Position numbers and translations under genes: made by a program | Part shown: positions 1 through 6,025 of the stretch, piece after piece | Layout of the letters: each line of letters begins with the position of its first letter | Position numbering within the stretch: position 1 is the first letter of the stretch | Source: Pseudomonadota bacterium | GTDB taxonomy: Bacteria; Pseudomonadota; Alphaproteobacteria; Micropepsales; Micropepsaceae | Direction of reading: 5' to 3' | Length of the DNA: 10,154 bases | Assembly (NCBI GenBank): GCA_021808875.1 | Contig: JAKBAU010000115.1 | Coordinates: 1-10,154, forward strand | The notes under the pieces: model-generated | What the model was told of the DNA's origin: nothing | Seen by the model: only the letters and a program-made list of their open reading frames with translations | Databases searched by the model: none

Positions 1-591
1 TGCCTTGGGGTGCCGGTCATCCAGCCCGTTGCGAAAGCCAAAGGTGATACCCACGACGCGCCCGGTGGCCATTGCCACCACAGGACCGCCGGAAAATCCC
101 CGCCCACCCTCGGCGGCATAGGCAAAGGCCTGCTGCACCGGACAGCTCGGGCAACGCGGCAACACTGGGGCCCTTGTATAGCGCACCGCCCCTTTGGCCT
201 CGCGCAGGTCGGCACGGGAAAGGCCCTGGCCATAGGCGATCACCGCCTCGCCAAGATGCGGCTCCGCGAGGGGTGGCACCTTTTGGCGCGAGGTACGGAA
301 GAACATCAAATCAAAGCGCCTTGACCGACCGATCACACGGCTTGCCGCGATCAGATTGGCATTGTGGCCAGCCGTCGCGGCAATGCCGGGCGCAATCACA
401 GTTGCCGCCCCCTCGCCGTGCCACAGGAGGTCGATCCTTTGCTGCAGCGGAATATAAGCGGCGGCAATGGCAGGTGTGCGGAAATGGCGCGCAGGCCTTC
501 CCGACGGCACTGCCGTACAGCCACTCATGAGCATCAGGATGATGGCCGCGCCGGCGCAACCGAGCGGGCGCGGGGAAAAGACGGTGCGCAC
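1..591 (-). CDS. Trypsin-like serine protease, predicted lipoprotein (3' end outside window)
   Basis: About 197 residues are visible and the frame is still open at the left edge. The likely GTG start at 591 gives a lipoprotein signal: Arg2 and Arg8, a hydrophobic stretch at about 12-22, then a lipobox-like LMSGC with Cys25 as the lipidation site. The S1/trypsin-2 catalytic triad can be read: His76 in the block GIAATAGHN after the barrel segment TVIAPG, Asp94 in FDLMFFR, and Ser167 in GFSGGP, followed by the usual VVGI strand. His and Asp are only 18 residues apart, a compact domain. A Cys pair (147, 150) lies in CPSC. It should act outside the cytoplasmic membrane; the substrate is unknown. 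The start is 4 bases after the ssb stop and has no clear Shine-Dalgarno, so translational coupling to ssb is possible. The frame stays open into ssb, so a TTG start upstream cannot be excluded. Confidence 0.85.
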   Translation of the reverse strand, partial: MRTVFSPRPLGCAGAAIILMLMSGCTAVPSGRPARHFRTPAIAAAYIPLQQRIDLLWHGEGAATVIAPGIAATAGHNANLIAASRVIGRSRRFDLMFFRTSRQKVPPLAEPHLGEAVIAYGQGLSRADLREAKGAVRYTRAPVLPRCPSCPVQQAFAYAAEGGRGFSGGPVVAMATGRVVGITFGFRNGLDDRHPKA

Positions 592-595
592 AGTT

Positions 596-1048
596 CTAGA
601 ACGGAATTTCGTCGTCCATGTCGTCGCGCTCAAAGCTTGCCGGCACCTCGCCCGCGCTGCGTGCGGGTCCGGCGATGGCCCCGCCACCGGAATCGCCACG
701 GCCATCAAGCATGACAAGCTCGCCGCGGAAGCGCTGCAGCACGACTTCTGTGGTGTATCTTTCCGCTCCGTCCTTGTCCGTGTATTTGCGGGTCTGCAGC
801 TGGCCTTCCAGGTAAACCTTGGCCCCCTTGCGCAGATACTGTTCCGCAACCTTGGCCAGATTCTCGTTGAAGATGACGACACGGTGCCATTCCGTGCGCT
901 CGCGCCGCTCGCCACTGGCCTTGTCGCGCCAGCTTTCCGAGGTCGCAAGCGACAGGTTGACGACCGGCTCGCCGCTTGACAGGCGCCGGACCTCCGGATC
1001 CTTGCCCAGATTACCCACGAGGATCACCTTGTTGACGCTGCCCGCCAT
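596..1048 (-). CDS. ssb: Single-stranded DNA-binding protein SSB
   Basis: SSB binds and protects single-stranded DNA in replication, recombination and repair, and recruits partners through its acidic tail. The 150-residue product has the OB-fold block at about 4-110, beginning [11 protein letters not shown]. It carries the DNA-stacking tryptophans in SESW (Trp40) and TEWHRVV (Trp54), and [15 protein letters not shown] Gly/Ala-rich linker follows (about 115-140), then the conserved tip DDMDDEIPF. The ATG at 1048 is preferred because GGAG lies 6 bases before it and the protein then starts MAGSVNKV as in relatives. An in-frame ATG at 1060 would add four residues but lies in the Shine-Dalgarno itself. 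It is divergent from uvrA, an arrangement also known in Escherichia coli, but here about 830 bases separate the two. Confidence 0.97.
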   Translation of the reverse strand: MAGSVNKVILVGNLGKDPEVRRLSSGEPVVNLSLATSESWRDKASGERRERTEWHRVVIFNENLAKVAEQYLRKGAKVYLEGQLQTRKYTDKDGAERYTTEVVLQRFRGELVMLDGRGDSGGGAIAGPARSAGEVPASFERDDMDDEIPF

Positions 1049-1057
1049 TGTCGTCTC
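1039..1057 (-). promoter_or_regulatory. Ribosome binding site that decides the ssb start
   Basis: On the minus strand GGAGACGACA precedes the ATG at 1048. GGAG sits at normal distance from this ATG and is part of the competing upstream ATG codon at 1060, which itself has no comparable site. This favours the shorter 150-residue SSB. Confidence 0.7.
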
Positions 1058-1373
1058 CATTCATTACAGTGAAGACTCGAACCTAGCCTTGCCCAAGCCA
1101 TTGCGCCACCGTCGACTGGCCCGCAATTTGTGGACCATAGCAAAGCCTGCTGCCGGTTCCGATCGCCATGAGCTGTACGATGCTGGCTCTTGGAGGGTTT
1201 AGGCGCGCGGAAAGCCTGCCGATCACGGTACGGACAACCATCCCGGCCCTGGCACAGTTTTTGAGAACAGCCCGTTGATAACTCCCCCGCGGAGGCGCCC
1301 TGAGTGAGCTCGCCCCAATCGAGACGTTCTGTGCCGTCTGCGTGGTCTGCATCGGCGTGATGCATGCCGCACA

Positions 1374-1515
1374 GTGTCCCCGCTACACGGTAAAGCACGG
1401 CTGAACGGGCTCCGCCCGCAGGAGCACGCAGACGCTGGCGGGACGGGTCTGCGCCGCTGCGGTTGGGCCGTCATGGCTCGACCTCCCGGATGGGGCGAAC
1501 GCCAAATTCCTTGGC
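1374..1515 (+). pseudogene. Possible IS66-type transposase C-terminal remnant (weak)
   Basis: Positions 1380-1421 translate as PLHGKARLNGLRPQ. This resembles the block SLIxTARLNGLDPE near the C-terminus of IS66-family TnpC. In another frame, about 90-115 bases on, SRMGRTP and the DNA around ccttgg at 1509-1514 could be the decayed form of the family's next block, (N/S)RIxELLPW. If so, it is a frameshifted scrap of under 150 bases with no terminal repeats in sight. The match is from memory, rests on about ten residues and could be chance in GC-rich DNA. Confidence 0.2.
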
Positions 1516-1614
1516 TGCACGTGCCGCATCCCCGCGAGCAGGTTCTTCTGATCCAGGGCGCACCGTGAACGTAAAACACGCTATAGATGTGCCTGTCCGG
1601 TCTTCTGCCTGCCC
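1471..1614 (-). pseudogene. Short unrecognised reading frame, perhaps a gene remnant
   Basis: The frame is open for 47 codons from after a stop at 1615-1617 to the TGA at 1471-1473. It has no ATG; a GTG at 1563 would give 30 residues. The residues look protein-like: a hydrophobic patch (IACFTFTV), then a charged, helix-prone end with EEPARGDAARAAKEFGV and PIREVEP. No family was recognised. It may be a 3' fragment of a lost gene, a small protein, or chance. Confidence 0.2.
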
Positions 1615-1620
1615 TCATCG

Positions 1621-1780
1621 TGGGGTGCGGGGCAGTACCCAGGCCCCCCTTAGTCGGCCCCCTCTTCGGACCCCAAGATGAATTCGCGAAGATCCTCAGC
1701 CTGCCCACCTCTGAGAAGGCGTCAGGGTACCCTCTTTCCCAAACCGCAGAGCAGGGGCTCTGGCACAATTGCCCACCCCA
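1621..1780. other. Stretch able to fold into nested stems
   Basis: TGGGGTG (1621-1627) pairs with CACCCCA (1774-1780). After a three-base bulge, GGCA (1631-1634) pairs with TGCC (1770-1773). Directly inside, GTACCC (1635-1640) pairs with GGGTAC (1725-1730). Two local hairpins sit within: CTCAG/CTGAG (1695-1715) and CAGAGC/GCTCTG with a four-base loop (1747-1762). A 160-base RNA from either strand could fold this way. I could not match it to 6S RNA, SRP RNA, RNase P or tmRNA, and its right edge overlaps the uvrA promoter. In GC-rich DNA such pairing may be fortuitous. Confidence 0.25.
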
Positions 1781-1797
1781 GGCCGTTGCGGCATAAT
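1769..1797 (+). promoter_or_regulatory. Predicted sigma-70 promoter of uvrA
   Basis: TTGCCC (1769-1774) and CATAAT (1792-1797) are separated by exactly 17 bases. They match the consensus at 4 of 6 and 5 of 6 positions. Transcription would start near 1804, inside the SOS box, leaving a leader of about 78 bases before the uvrA ATG. Confidence 0.6.
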
Positions 1798-1812
1798 GTT
1801 CTTGATTTGTTC
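1798..1812 (+). promoter_or_regulatory. LexA/SOS box of uvrA
   Basis: GTTC (1798-1801), seven bases, GTTC (1809-1812) is an exact direct-repeat SOS operator of the alphaproteobacterial type. It lies directly after the -10 box and over the expected transcription start, so bound LexA would block uvrA transcription until DNA damage triggers its cleavage. The ATG is 70 bases downstream. Confidence 0.85.
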
Positions 1813-1881
1813 AATCTGGGTCAGCGCTTGTTCTGCCTGCTGGCTCCCGCCATATAACTGACGTTCCCCGAAAGACCGGAC

Positions 1882-4806
1882 ATGCTGAAGACCATCTCCA
1901 TCCGCGGCGCCCGCGAGCACAATCTCAAGAACATCGATGTCGAGATCCCACGTGACAGCCTGACCGTGATCACCGGGCTTTCTGGCTCGGGCAAATCCTC
2001 GCTTGCCTTCGATACGATCTACGCGGAAGGCCAGCGGCGCTATGTCGAATCGCTGTCCGCCTATGCGCGCCAATTTCTCGAGCTGATGCAAAAGCCCGAC
2101 GTCGACCATATTGAGGGACTTTCCCCGGCCATCGCCATCGAGCAGAAGACCACCTCCAAGAACCCCCGTTCGACGGTCGGCACGGTTACCGAGATCTACG
2201 ACTACCTGCGTCTTTTGTTTGCCCGCGTGGGAGTACCCTATTCACCGGCCACCGGCCTTCCGATCGAAAGCCAGACCGTAAGCCAGATGGCAGACCGCGT
2301 CCTCGCGCTTCCCGAAGGCACAAGGCTTTATCTGCTTGCACCGATCGTGCGTGGCCGCAAAGGCGAATACCGCAAGGAATTTGGCGAGCTGCTGAAAAAG
2401 GGCTTTCAACGGGTCAAGGTTGACGGCCGTTTCTACGAAATCGCTGAAGTGCCCGCACTCGACAAAAAGCTCAAGCACGACATCGAGGTGGTGGTTGACC
2501 GGATCGTGGTCAAGGCCGATCTCGGCAATCGCCTGCCCGATTCCATCGAAACCGCGCTGGGGCTAACAGATGGTCTTGTGATCGCCGAATTTGCCGACAG
2601 GAAGACGGCGCAGGGCGAAGCCGAGCGGCTCATGATGTCTGCCAAATTTGCCTGTCCGGTGTCAGGGTTCACCATCCCGGAAATCGAGCCCAGACTGTTT
2701 TCCTTCAACAACCCCCATGGAGCCTGCCCCACCTGCGACGGTCTCGGCACCCAGCTCTATTTCGATCCGGAACTCGTGGTTCCTGATCAGAGCCTGTCGT
2801 TGCGCAAAGGCGCCATCGCACCGTGGTCAAAATCGAGTTCGCCCTACTATCTGCAGACCCTTGAAGCACTGGCACGGCACTACAAATTTTCGCTCACCGC
2901 AGCCTTCGAGGATCTGCCGAAGAAGATACGCGATGTCATCCTCTTCGGTTCGGGCGAGGACGAGATCAAGTTCACCTATGACGATGGCCTGCGCCGCTAC
3001 GACACCAAGAAGCGCTTCGAGGGGGTCATCCCCAACATGCAACGCCGCTTCAAGGAGACGGATTCGGCGTGGATTCGCGAAGAGCTGGAAAAGTACCAGG
3101 ATGCAAGTCCGTGCGAGGCCTGCGGCGGCTATCGCCTCAAACCTGAGGCTTTGGCGGTCAAGATCGGCGGCCTTCATGTCGGCCAGGTGTGCGAACAGTC
3201 CATCCGCAAGGCTGATGGCTGGTTTGCCGGCATCGACAAGCACCTCAATACCCAGCAGAAGGAAATCGCGGCGCGCATTCTCAAAGAGATTCGCGAACGT
3301 CTGCGCTTTCTCAACAATGTGGGGCTTGAATATCTAACCCTCGCGCGCGCCTCCGGAACGCTCTCTGGTGGCGAGAGCCAGCGCATCCGTCTTGCTTCCC
3401 AGATCGGCTCCGGGTTGACCGGCGTGCTTTATGTCCTCGACGAACCTTCGATCGGCCTGCATCAACGCGACAACGAAAAGTTGCTCGAATCCCTCAAGGG
3501 CCTGCGCGATCTCGGCAATTCAGTGGTGGTGGTTGAACATGACGAAGAAGCCATCCGCACCGCCGATCATGTCGTCGACATGGGACCAGGCGCTGGCATC
3601 CATGGCGGTCACATCATCGCCGAAGGAACTCCGGCCGAGATCATCGCCAATCCCAAGTCGCTGACCGGCCAATATCTGGCCGGGATCGAGCAAATACCCT
3701 TGCCGTCAAAGCGGCGTCCCGCCACCCATAATCGCTGGCTCAAGGTCAGCGGCGCGCGGGGCAATAATTTGCGCAACATCACTGCCCAGATACCCCTGGG
3801 CACATTTACCTGCATCACTGGCGTGTCGGGCGGCGGAAAGTCGACCCTTACCATTGAGACGCTGTACAAGGCTGCAGCCCGCAAACTCAATGGCAGTCGC
3901 GAAACTCCTGCACCCTATGATCGCATTGAGGGCCTCGAGTACCTCGACAAGGTGATCGATATCGATCAGTCCCCAATCGGCCGCACGCCGCGCTCCAATC
4001 CGGCGACCTATACCGGCGCCTTCACACCTATCCGTGACTGGTTTGCCGAACTGCCAGAAGCCAAGGCCCGTGGCTATCAGCCCGGACGCTTCTCGTTCAA
4101 CGTCAAAGGCGGACGCTGCGAAGCCTGCCAGGGCGATGGTGTCATAAAGATTGAAATGCACTTTTTGCCCGACGTTTACGTGCAATGTGATGTCTGCCAG
4201 GGCAAGCGCTACAATCGTGAAACTCTCGAGGTGAAGTTCCGCGGCAACTCAATCGCCGACGTGCTCGAAATGACCGTGGAATCAGGCGCAGAACTCTTCC
4301 AGGCGGTCCCCTCGATCCGTGAGAAGCTCGATACGCTGAGCCGTGTCGGGCTTGGCTACATCAAGATCGGTCAGCAAGCGACAACGCTATCGGGGGGCGA
4401 AGCCCAGCGCGTGAAATTGTCCAAGGAACTGTCACGCCGGGCGACAGGGCGTACGCTCTACATTCTCGACGAGCCCACAACCGGGCTGCATTTCCATGAC
4501 GTGCGCAAGCTTCTCGAGGTGCTGCACGAACTCGTGGAAAGCGGCAACACGATAGTGGTTATCGAACACAATCTGGAAGTCATCAAAACCTCAGACTGGA
4601 TCATCGATCTGGGTCCGGAAGGTGGTGATGGCGGCGGACAAGTGGTTGCCGCCGGCACTCCGGAAGAGGTCGCCAGCGACCCGAGCTCCTACACCGGCCA
4701 ATATCTGCGCCCGCTGCTCAAAACGCGCGGGCCGCTGGCTGCGGCGAAGACCCCTGCCAGATCAGCCAAAACCCCGCCCGGCCGGCGTACGGCGGCACGA
4801 CGCTGA
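1882..4806 (+). CDS. uvrA: Excinuclease ABC subunit A (UvrA)
   Basis: UvrA is the damage-sensing ATPase that loads UvrB in nucleotide excision repair. The 974-residue protein is complete; E. coli UvrA has 940. In order: P-loop 1 GLSGSGKSS (Lys38), the UvrB-binding region, zinc module 1 (Cys258, Ser261, Cys282, Cys285), ABC signature LSGGESQR (494-501), Walker [11 protein letters not shown] (Asp520, Glu521), P-loop 2 GVSGGGKST (Lys653), zinc finger 2 with Cys746, 749, 769 and 772 (C-x2-C-x19-C-x2-C), signature LSGGEAQR (836-843), and Walker [11 protein letters not shown] (Asp863, Glu864). Zinc module 1 has Ser where E. coli has the second Cys. The last 30 or so residues are an Ala/Pro/Arg/Lys-rich tail that should be disordered. 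There is no strong Shine-Dalgarno before the ATG at 1882, but [18 protein letters not shown] is the family's normal start. It is a single gene under an SOS box. Confidence 0.99.
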   Translation: MLKTISIRGAREHNLKNIDVEIPRDSLTVITGLSGSGKSSLAFDTIYAEGQRRYVESLSAYARQFLELMQKPDVDHIEGLSPAIAIEQKTTSKNPRSTVGTVTEIYDYLRLLFARVGVPYSPATGLPIESQTVSQMADRVLALPEGTRLYLLAPIVRGRKGEYRKEFGELLKKGFQRVKVDGRFYEIAEVPALDKKLKHDIEVVVDRIVVKADLGNRLPDSIETALGLTDGLVIAEFADRKTAQGEAERLMMSAKFACPVSGFTIPEIEPRLFSFNNPHGACPTCDGLGTQLYFDPELVVPDQSLSLRKGAIAPWSKSSSPYYLQTLEALARHYKFSLTAAFEDLPKKIRDVILFGSGEDEIKFTYDDGLRRYDTKKRFEGVIPNMQRRFKETDSAWIREELEKYQDASPCEACGGYRLKPEALAVKIGGLHVGQVCEQSIRKADGWFAGIDKHLNTQQKEIAARILKEIRERLRFLNNVGLEYLTLARASGTLSGGESQRIRLASQIGSGLTGVLYVLDEPSIGLHQRDNEKLLESLKGLRDLGNSVVVVEHDEEAIRTADHVVDMGPGAGIHGGHIIAEGTPAEIIANPKSLTGQYLAGIEQIPLPSKRRPATHNRWLKVSGARGNNLRNITAQIPLGTFTCITGVSGGGKSTLTIETLYKAAARKLNGSRETPAPYDRIEGLEYLDKVIDIDQSPIGRTPRSNPATYTGAFTPIRDWFAELPEAKARGYQPGRFSFNVKGGRCEACQGDGVIKIEMHFLPDVYVQCDVCQGKRYNRETLEVKFRGNSIADVLEMTVESGAELFQAVPSIREKLDTLSRVGLGYIKIGQQATTLSGGEAQRVKLSKELSRRATGRTLYILDEPTTGLHFHDVRKLLEVLHELVESGNTIVVIEHNLEVIKTSDWIIDLGPEGGDGGGQVVAAGTPEEVASDPSSYTGQYLRPLLKTRGPLAAAKTPARSAKTPPGRRTAARR

Positions 4807-4819
4807 GCCCACACGGCAT

Positions 4820-4846
4820 GCTGGCGCGGACTAGGTACGTGCCAGC
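4820..4846. terminator. Stem-loop between converging uvrA and membrane-protein genes
   Basis: GCTGGCGCG (4820-4828) and CGTGCCAGC (4838-4846) form a 9-bp stem with one G-T pair and a 9-base loop. It lies just after the uvrA stop and covers the stop of the opposing gene at 4831. The placement suits a shared terminator or attenuator, but no T-tract follows on either strand, so intrinsic termination is doubtful. Confidence 0.35.
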
Positions 4847-5697
4847 GGCACCACTGCGAGCCTGCGATAGGCAAAGGCGGCCGGCGCAATCTGCAGGCCT
4901 ATCAAGAACGGTGCCATGACCAGATAGATACCGGTCAGTAGCGGCAGGTTCGCACGCAAGGCAAAGAGCTGCTGGCGTCCAACCGCCAATTTATTGCCAA
5001 CATGGGCGGCACTCAGAAAATAACTTGGCCCGAGCACCGCGGCTTCGGCAAAGCCGGCAACGAGCGCCGCTGGCCCCAGCACTGCAATGCCAATCACAAT
5101 TATGCGTCCGACATTGCCCTCGCACAGTTCCCAGGAGCGGACCAAACCGAGGCGGCTTTCCACCACAACCACAGGGATGAGCAGAAAGCTGAGGCGGATC
5201 ACCGCATAGATGATGGCTATGGCCCCGAGCACTCCGGCAGCACCCAAGACCGCCTTCAGCGGCGTCGCGCCCGGCACCAGACTCCGCAGCAGCTGCAGCC
5301 CCTCAATCAAGCCCAGAGCAAAGAGGAGCGTAATGGCGACCAGCGCCAAGAGCGAGGCAAAAACCCGCAGTTCCATGAGCCCGAAGGCAAAATGGACCCG
5401 CGCCGGACCCTGGCGCAGCCCCAGCGCCTGACGCATGACCGCTACATATACGATCGACCAGATCAAAAGACTGATCAGGCGCCAGCCCATCATCACAAGA
5501 CCGGCCTGACCCAGGGCGAAAGGATTGCCAGCACTGAACGCCGCCGGTACGGCGCTATAATAAAGGGCACTGACGAAATAGTCGCCAATCGCCCATAGCA
5601 CGAGAGGAAGCCAGGAAAGACCAATAATGGCGCCCAGATGGCTGAATGTGAAATTATAGGCAAAGCCGATCGTCTCGAGGACCGGGATCTTCTTCAT
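4831..5697 (-). CDS. Six-helix inner-membrane protein of unknown function
   Basis: The 288-residue product has about six hydrophobic segments (roughly 20-46, 66-88, 110-135, 146-178, 197-220, 255-278) and no cleavable signal peptide. Between segments 4 and 5 it carries VVVESRLGLVRSWELCEGN. This resembles the VVxE...ALxRSWxLxxGN cytoplasmic motif of the broad YciC/DUF975/glycerophosphodiester-phosphodiesterase-membrane-domain group, whose role is unclear; I see no catalytic domain. The ATG at 5697 (MKKIPVLETIGF) is chosen because GGAG lies 8 bases upstream; an in-frame ATG at 5739 would add 14 unlikely residues. It stands alone, converging on uvrA and diverging from the amidases. The upstream leader is rich in inverted repeats, one of which overlaps the ribosome site. 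Surely a gene; function not assigned. Confidence 0.85.
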   Translation of the reverse strand: MKKIPVLETIGFAYNFTFSHLGAIIGLSWLPLVLWAIGDYFVSALYYSAVPAAFSAGNPFALGQAGLVMMGWRLISLLIWSIVYVAVMRQALGLRQGPARVHFAFGLMELRVFASLLALVAITLLFALGLIEGLQLLRSLVPGATPLKAVLGAAGVLGAIAIIYAVIRLSFLLIPVVVVESRLGLVRSWELCEGNVGRIIVIGIAVLGPAALVAGFAEAAVLGPSYFLSAAHVGNKLAVGRQQLFALRANLPLLTGIYLVMAPFLIGLQIAPAAFAYRRLAVVPLART

Positions 5698-5728
5698 GGG
5701 CGCAGCTCCAATGGGCGGCAGCGCGCCC
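5698..5728 (-). promoter_or_regulatory. Possible ribosome-site hairpin with an alternative fold
   Basis: On the minus strand GGGCGC (5728-5723) can pair with GCGCCC (5703-5698), which ends exactly at the ATG, enclosing the GGAG Shine-Dalgarno in the loop. The same 5' arm can pair instead with CGCCC at 5717-5713, a shorter hairpin that leaves the ribosome site free. The two folds exclude each other, as in translational switches. No ligand or riboswitch family was recognised. Confidence 0.35.
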
Positions 5729-5778
5729 GTAAAATGCACGACGTGAAACTGTCTAGCCGCAGTCTACCGCCCTGGCTA

Positions 5779-5797
5779 GGCCTGCGCCAATCAGGCC
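5779..5797. repeat. Inverted repeat GGCCTG-N7-CAGGCC
   Basis: A perfect 6-bp stem with a 7-base loop, the second of four stem-loops counted upstream from the membrane-protein ATG. It could be part of a structured leader. Confidence 0.4.
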
Positions 5798-5807
5798 GCG
5801 CCTTGGT

Positions 5808-5825
5808 CGCAGGGAAGACCCTGCG
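5808..5825. repeat. Inverted repeat CGCAGGG-AAGA-CCCTGCG
   Basis: A perfect 7-bp stem closing a four-base loop, the tightest hairpin of the region. It lies in the presumed leader of the membrane-protein gene. There is no T-tract directly after it on either strand, so a leader structure is likelier than a terminator. Confidence 0.5.
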
Positions 5826-5830
5826 CCATC

Positions 5831-5860
5831 GGTCTGCAGAAAATATAATGGCAGCAGACC
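5831..5860. repeat. Inverted repeat GGTCTGC/GCAGACC enclosing a TATAAT
   Basis: Two perfect 7-base arms (5831-5837 and 5854-5860) flank 16 bases containing a perfect plus-strand TATAAT (5844-5849), an A+T island in GC-rich DNA. No good -35 lies 16-18 bases upstream on plus; on minus, TATATT (5847-5842) could be the -10 of the membrane-protein gene, also with a poor -35. A T7 run follows at 5873-5879. It may be an operator or promoter region. Confidence 0.35.
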
Positions 5861-5966
5861 TAACCACAGCCGTTTTTTTCGAAACATCTCCCGGCCTACC
5901 CTCAGCTGACCGGCACCCGCACACTGCCACAGGATCTCATCGCCAGATCGATAGCTTCTCCGCCGT

Positions 5967-5983
5967 GGTGACAGTCTGTCACC
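5967..5983. promoter_or_regulatory. 17-bp perfect palindrome, predicted operator of the amidase cluster
   Basis: GGTGACAG-T-CTGTCACC is perfectly symmetrical, with 8-base arms around one base, and lies 42 bases before the first amidase ATG. It contains GTGACA (5968-5973), a 5/6 match to a -35 box, followed after exactly 17 bases by TAAGCT (5991-5996) as a weak -10. A dimeric repressor bound here would cover the -35. The regulator family cannot be told from the site, and no regulator gene lies in the window. Confidence 0.55.
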
Positions 5984-6025
5984 CACTGGCTAAGCTGAGC
6001 AAAACAAGCACACGGGGACGATGCC

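Larger units (their letters stand above)
1061..1620. other. Intergenic stretch without a recognisable intact gene
   Basis: This 560-base part of the ssb-uvrA gap has open frames in several registers, but none has a family motif together with a convincing start. I saw no tRNA cloverleaf, no rnpB, ffs or tmRNA signature, and no SOS box (GAAC-N7-GAAC or GTTC-N7-GTTC) near the ssb start. Two scraps look protein-like: plus-strand 1374-1430, reading KARLNGLRPQ, and a minus-strand frame at 1471-1614. Both are listed separately as possible gene remnants. Confidence 0.5.

Noticed and set aside
467..979. Plus-strand 170-codon frame opposite ssb
   Set aside because: It is the antisense shadow of ssb, whose SSB motifs are unambiguous; no family features in the plus frame.
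1068..1090. Minus-strand GGTTCGAGTC resembling a tRNA T-arm
   Set aside because: The bases around it do not form a 5-bp T stem, and no acceptor, D or anticodon arms could be found upstream.
1075..1095. GAAC near the ssb start as half of an SOS box
   Set aside because: No second GAAC or GTTC occurs at the required seven-base spacing.
1223..1768. Minus-strand 181-codon frame across the ssb-uvrA gap
   Set aside because: Very rich in Arg, Pro, Ser and Cys with no recognisable domain; it runs through the uvrA promoter region and looks like chance openness.
2648..3337. Plus-strand 229-codon frame inside uvrA
   Set aside because: It is the shifted frame of uvrA, rich in Ser/Arg/Pro as expected from out-of-frame reading of GC-rich DNA.
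5002..5598. Plus-strand 198-codon frame opposite the membrane-protein gene
   Set aside because: Composition is polar and repetitive, with no motif; the opposite strand encodes clean transmembrane helices with a proper ribosome site.
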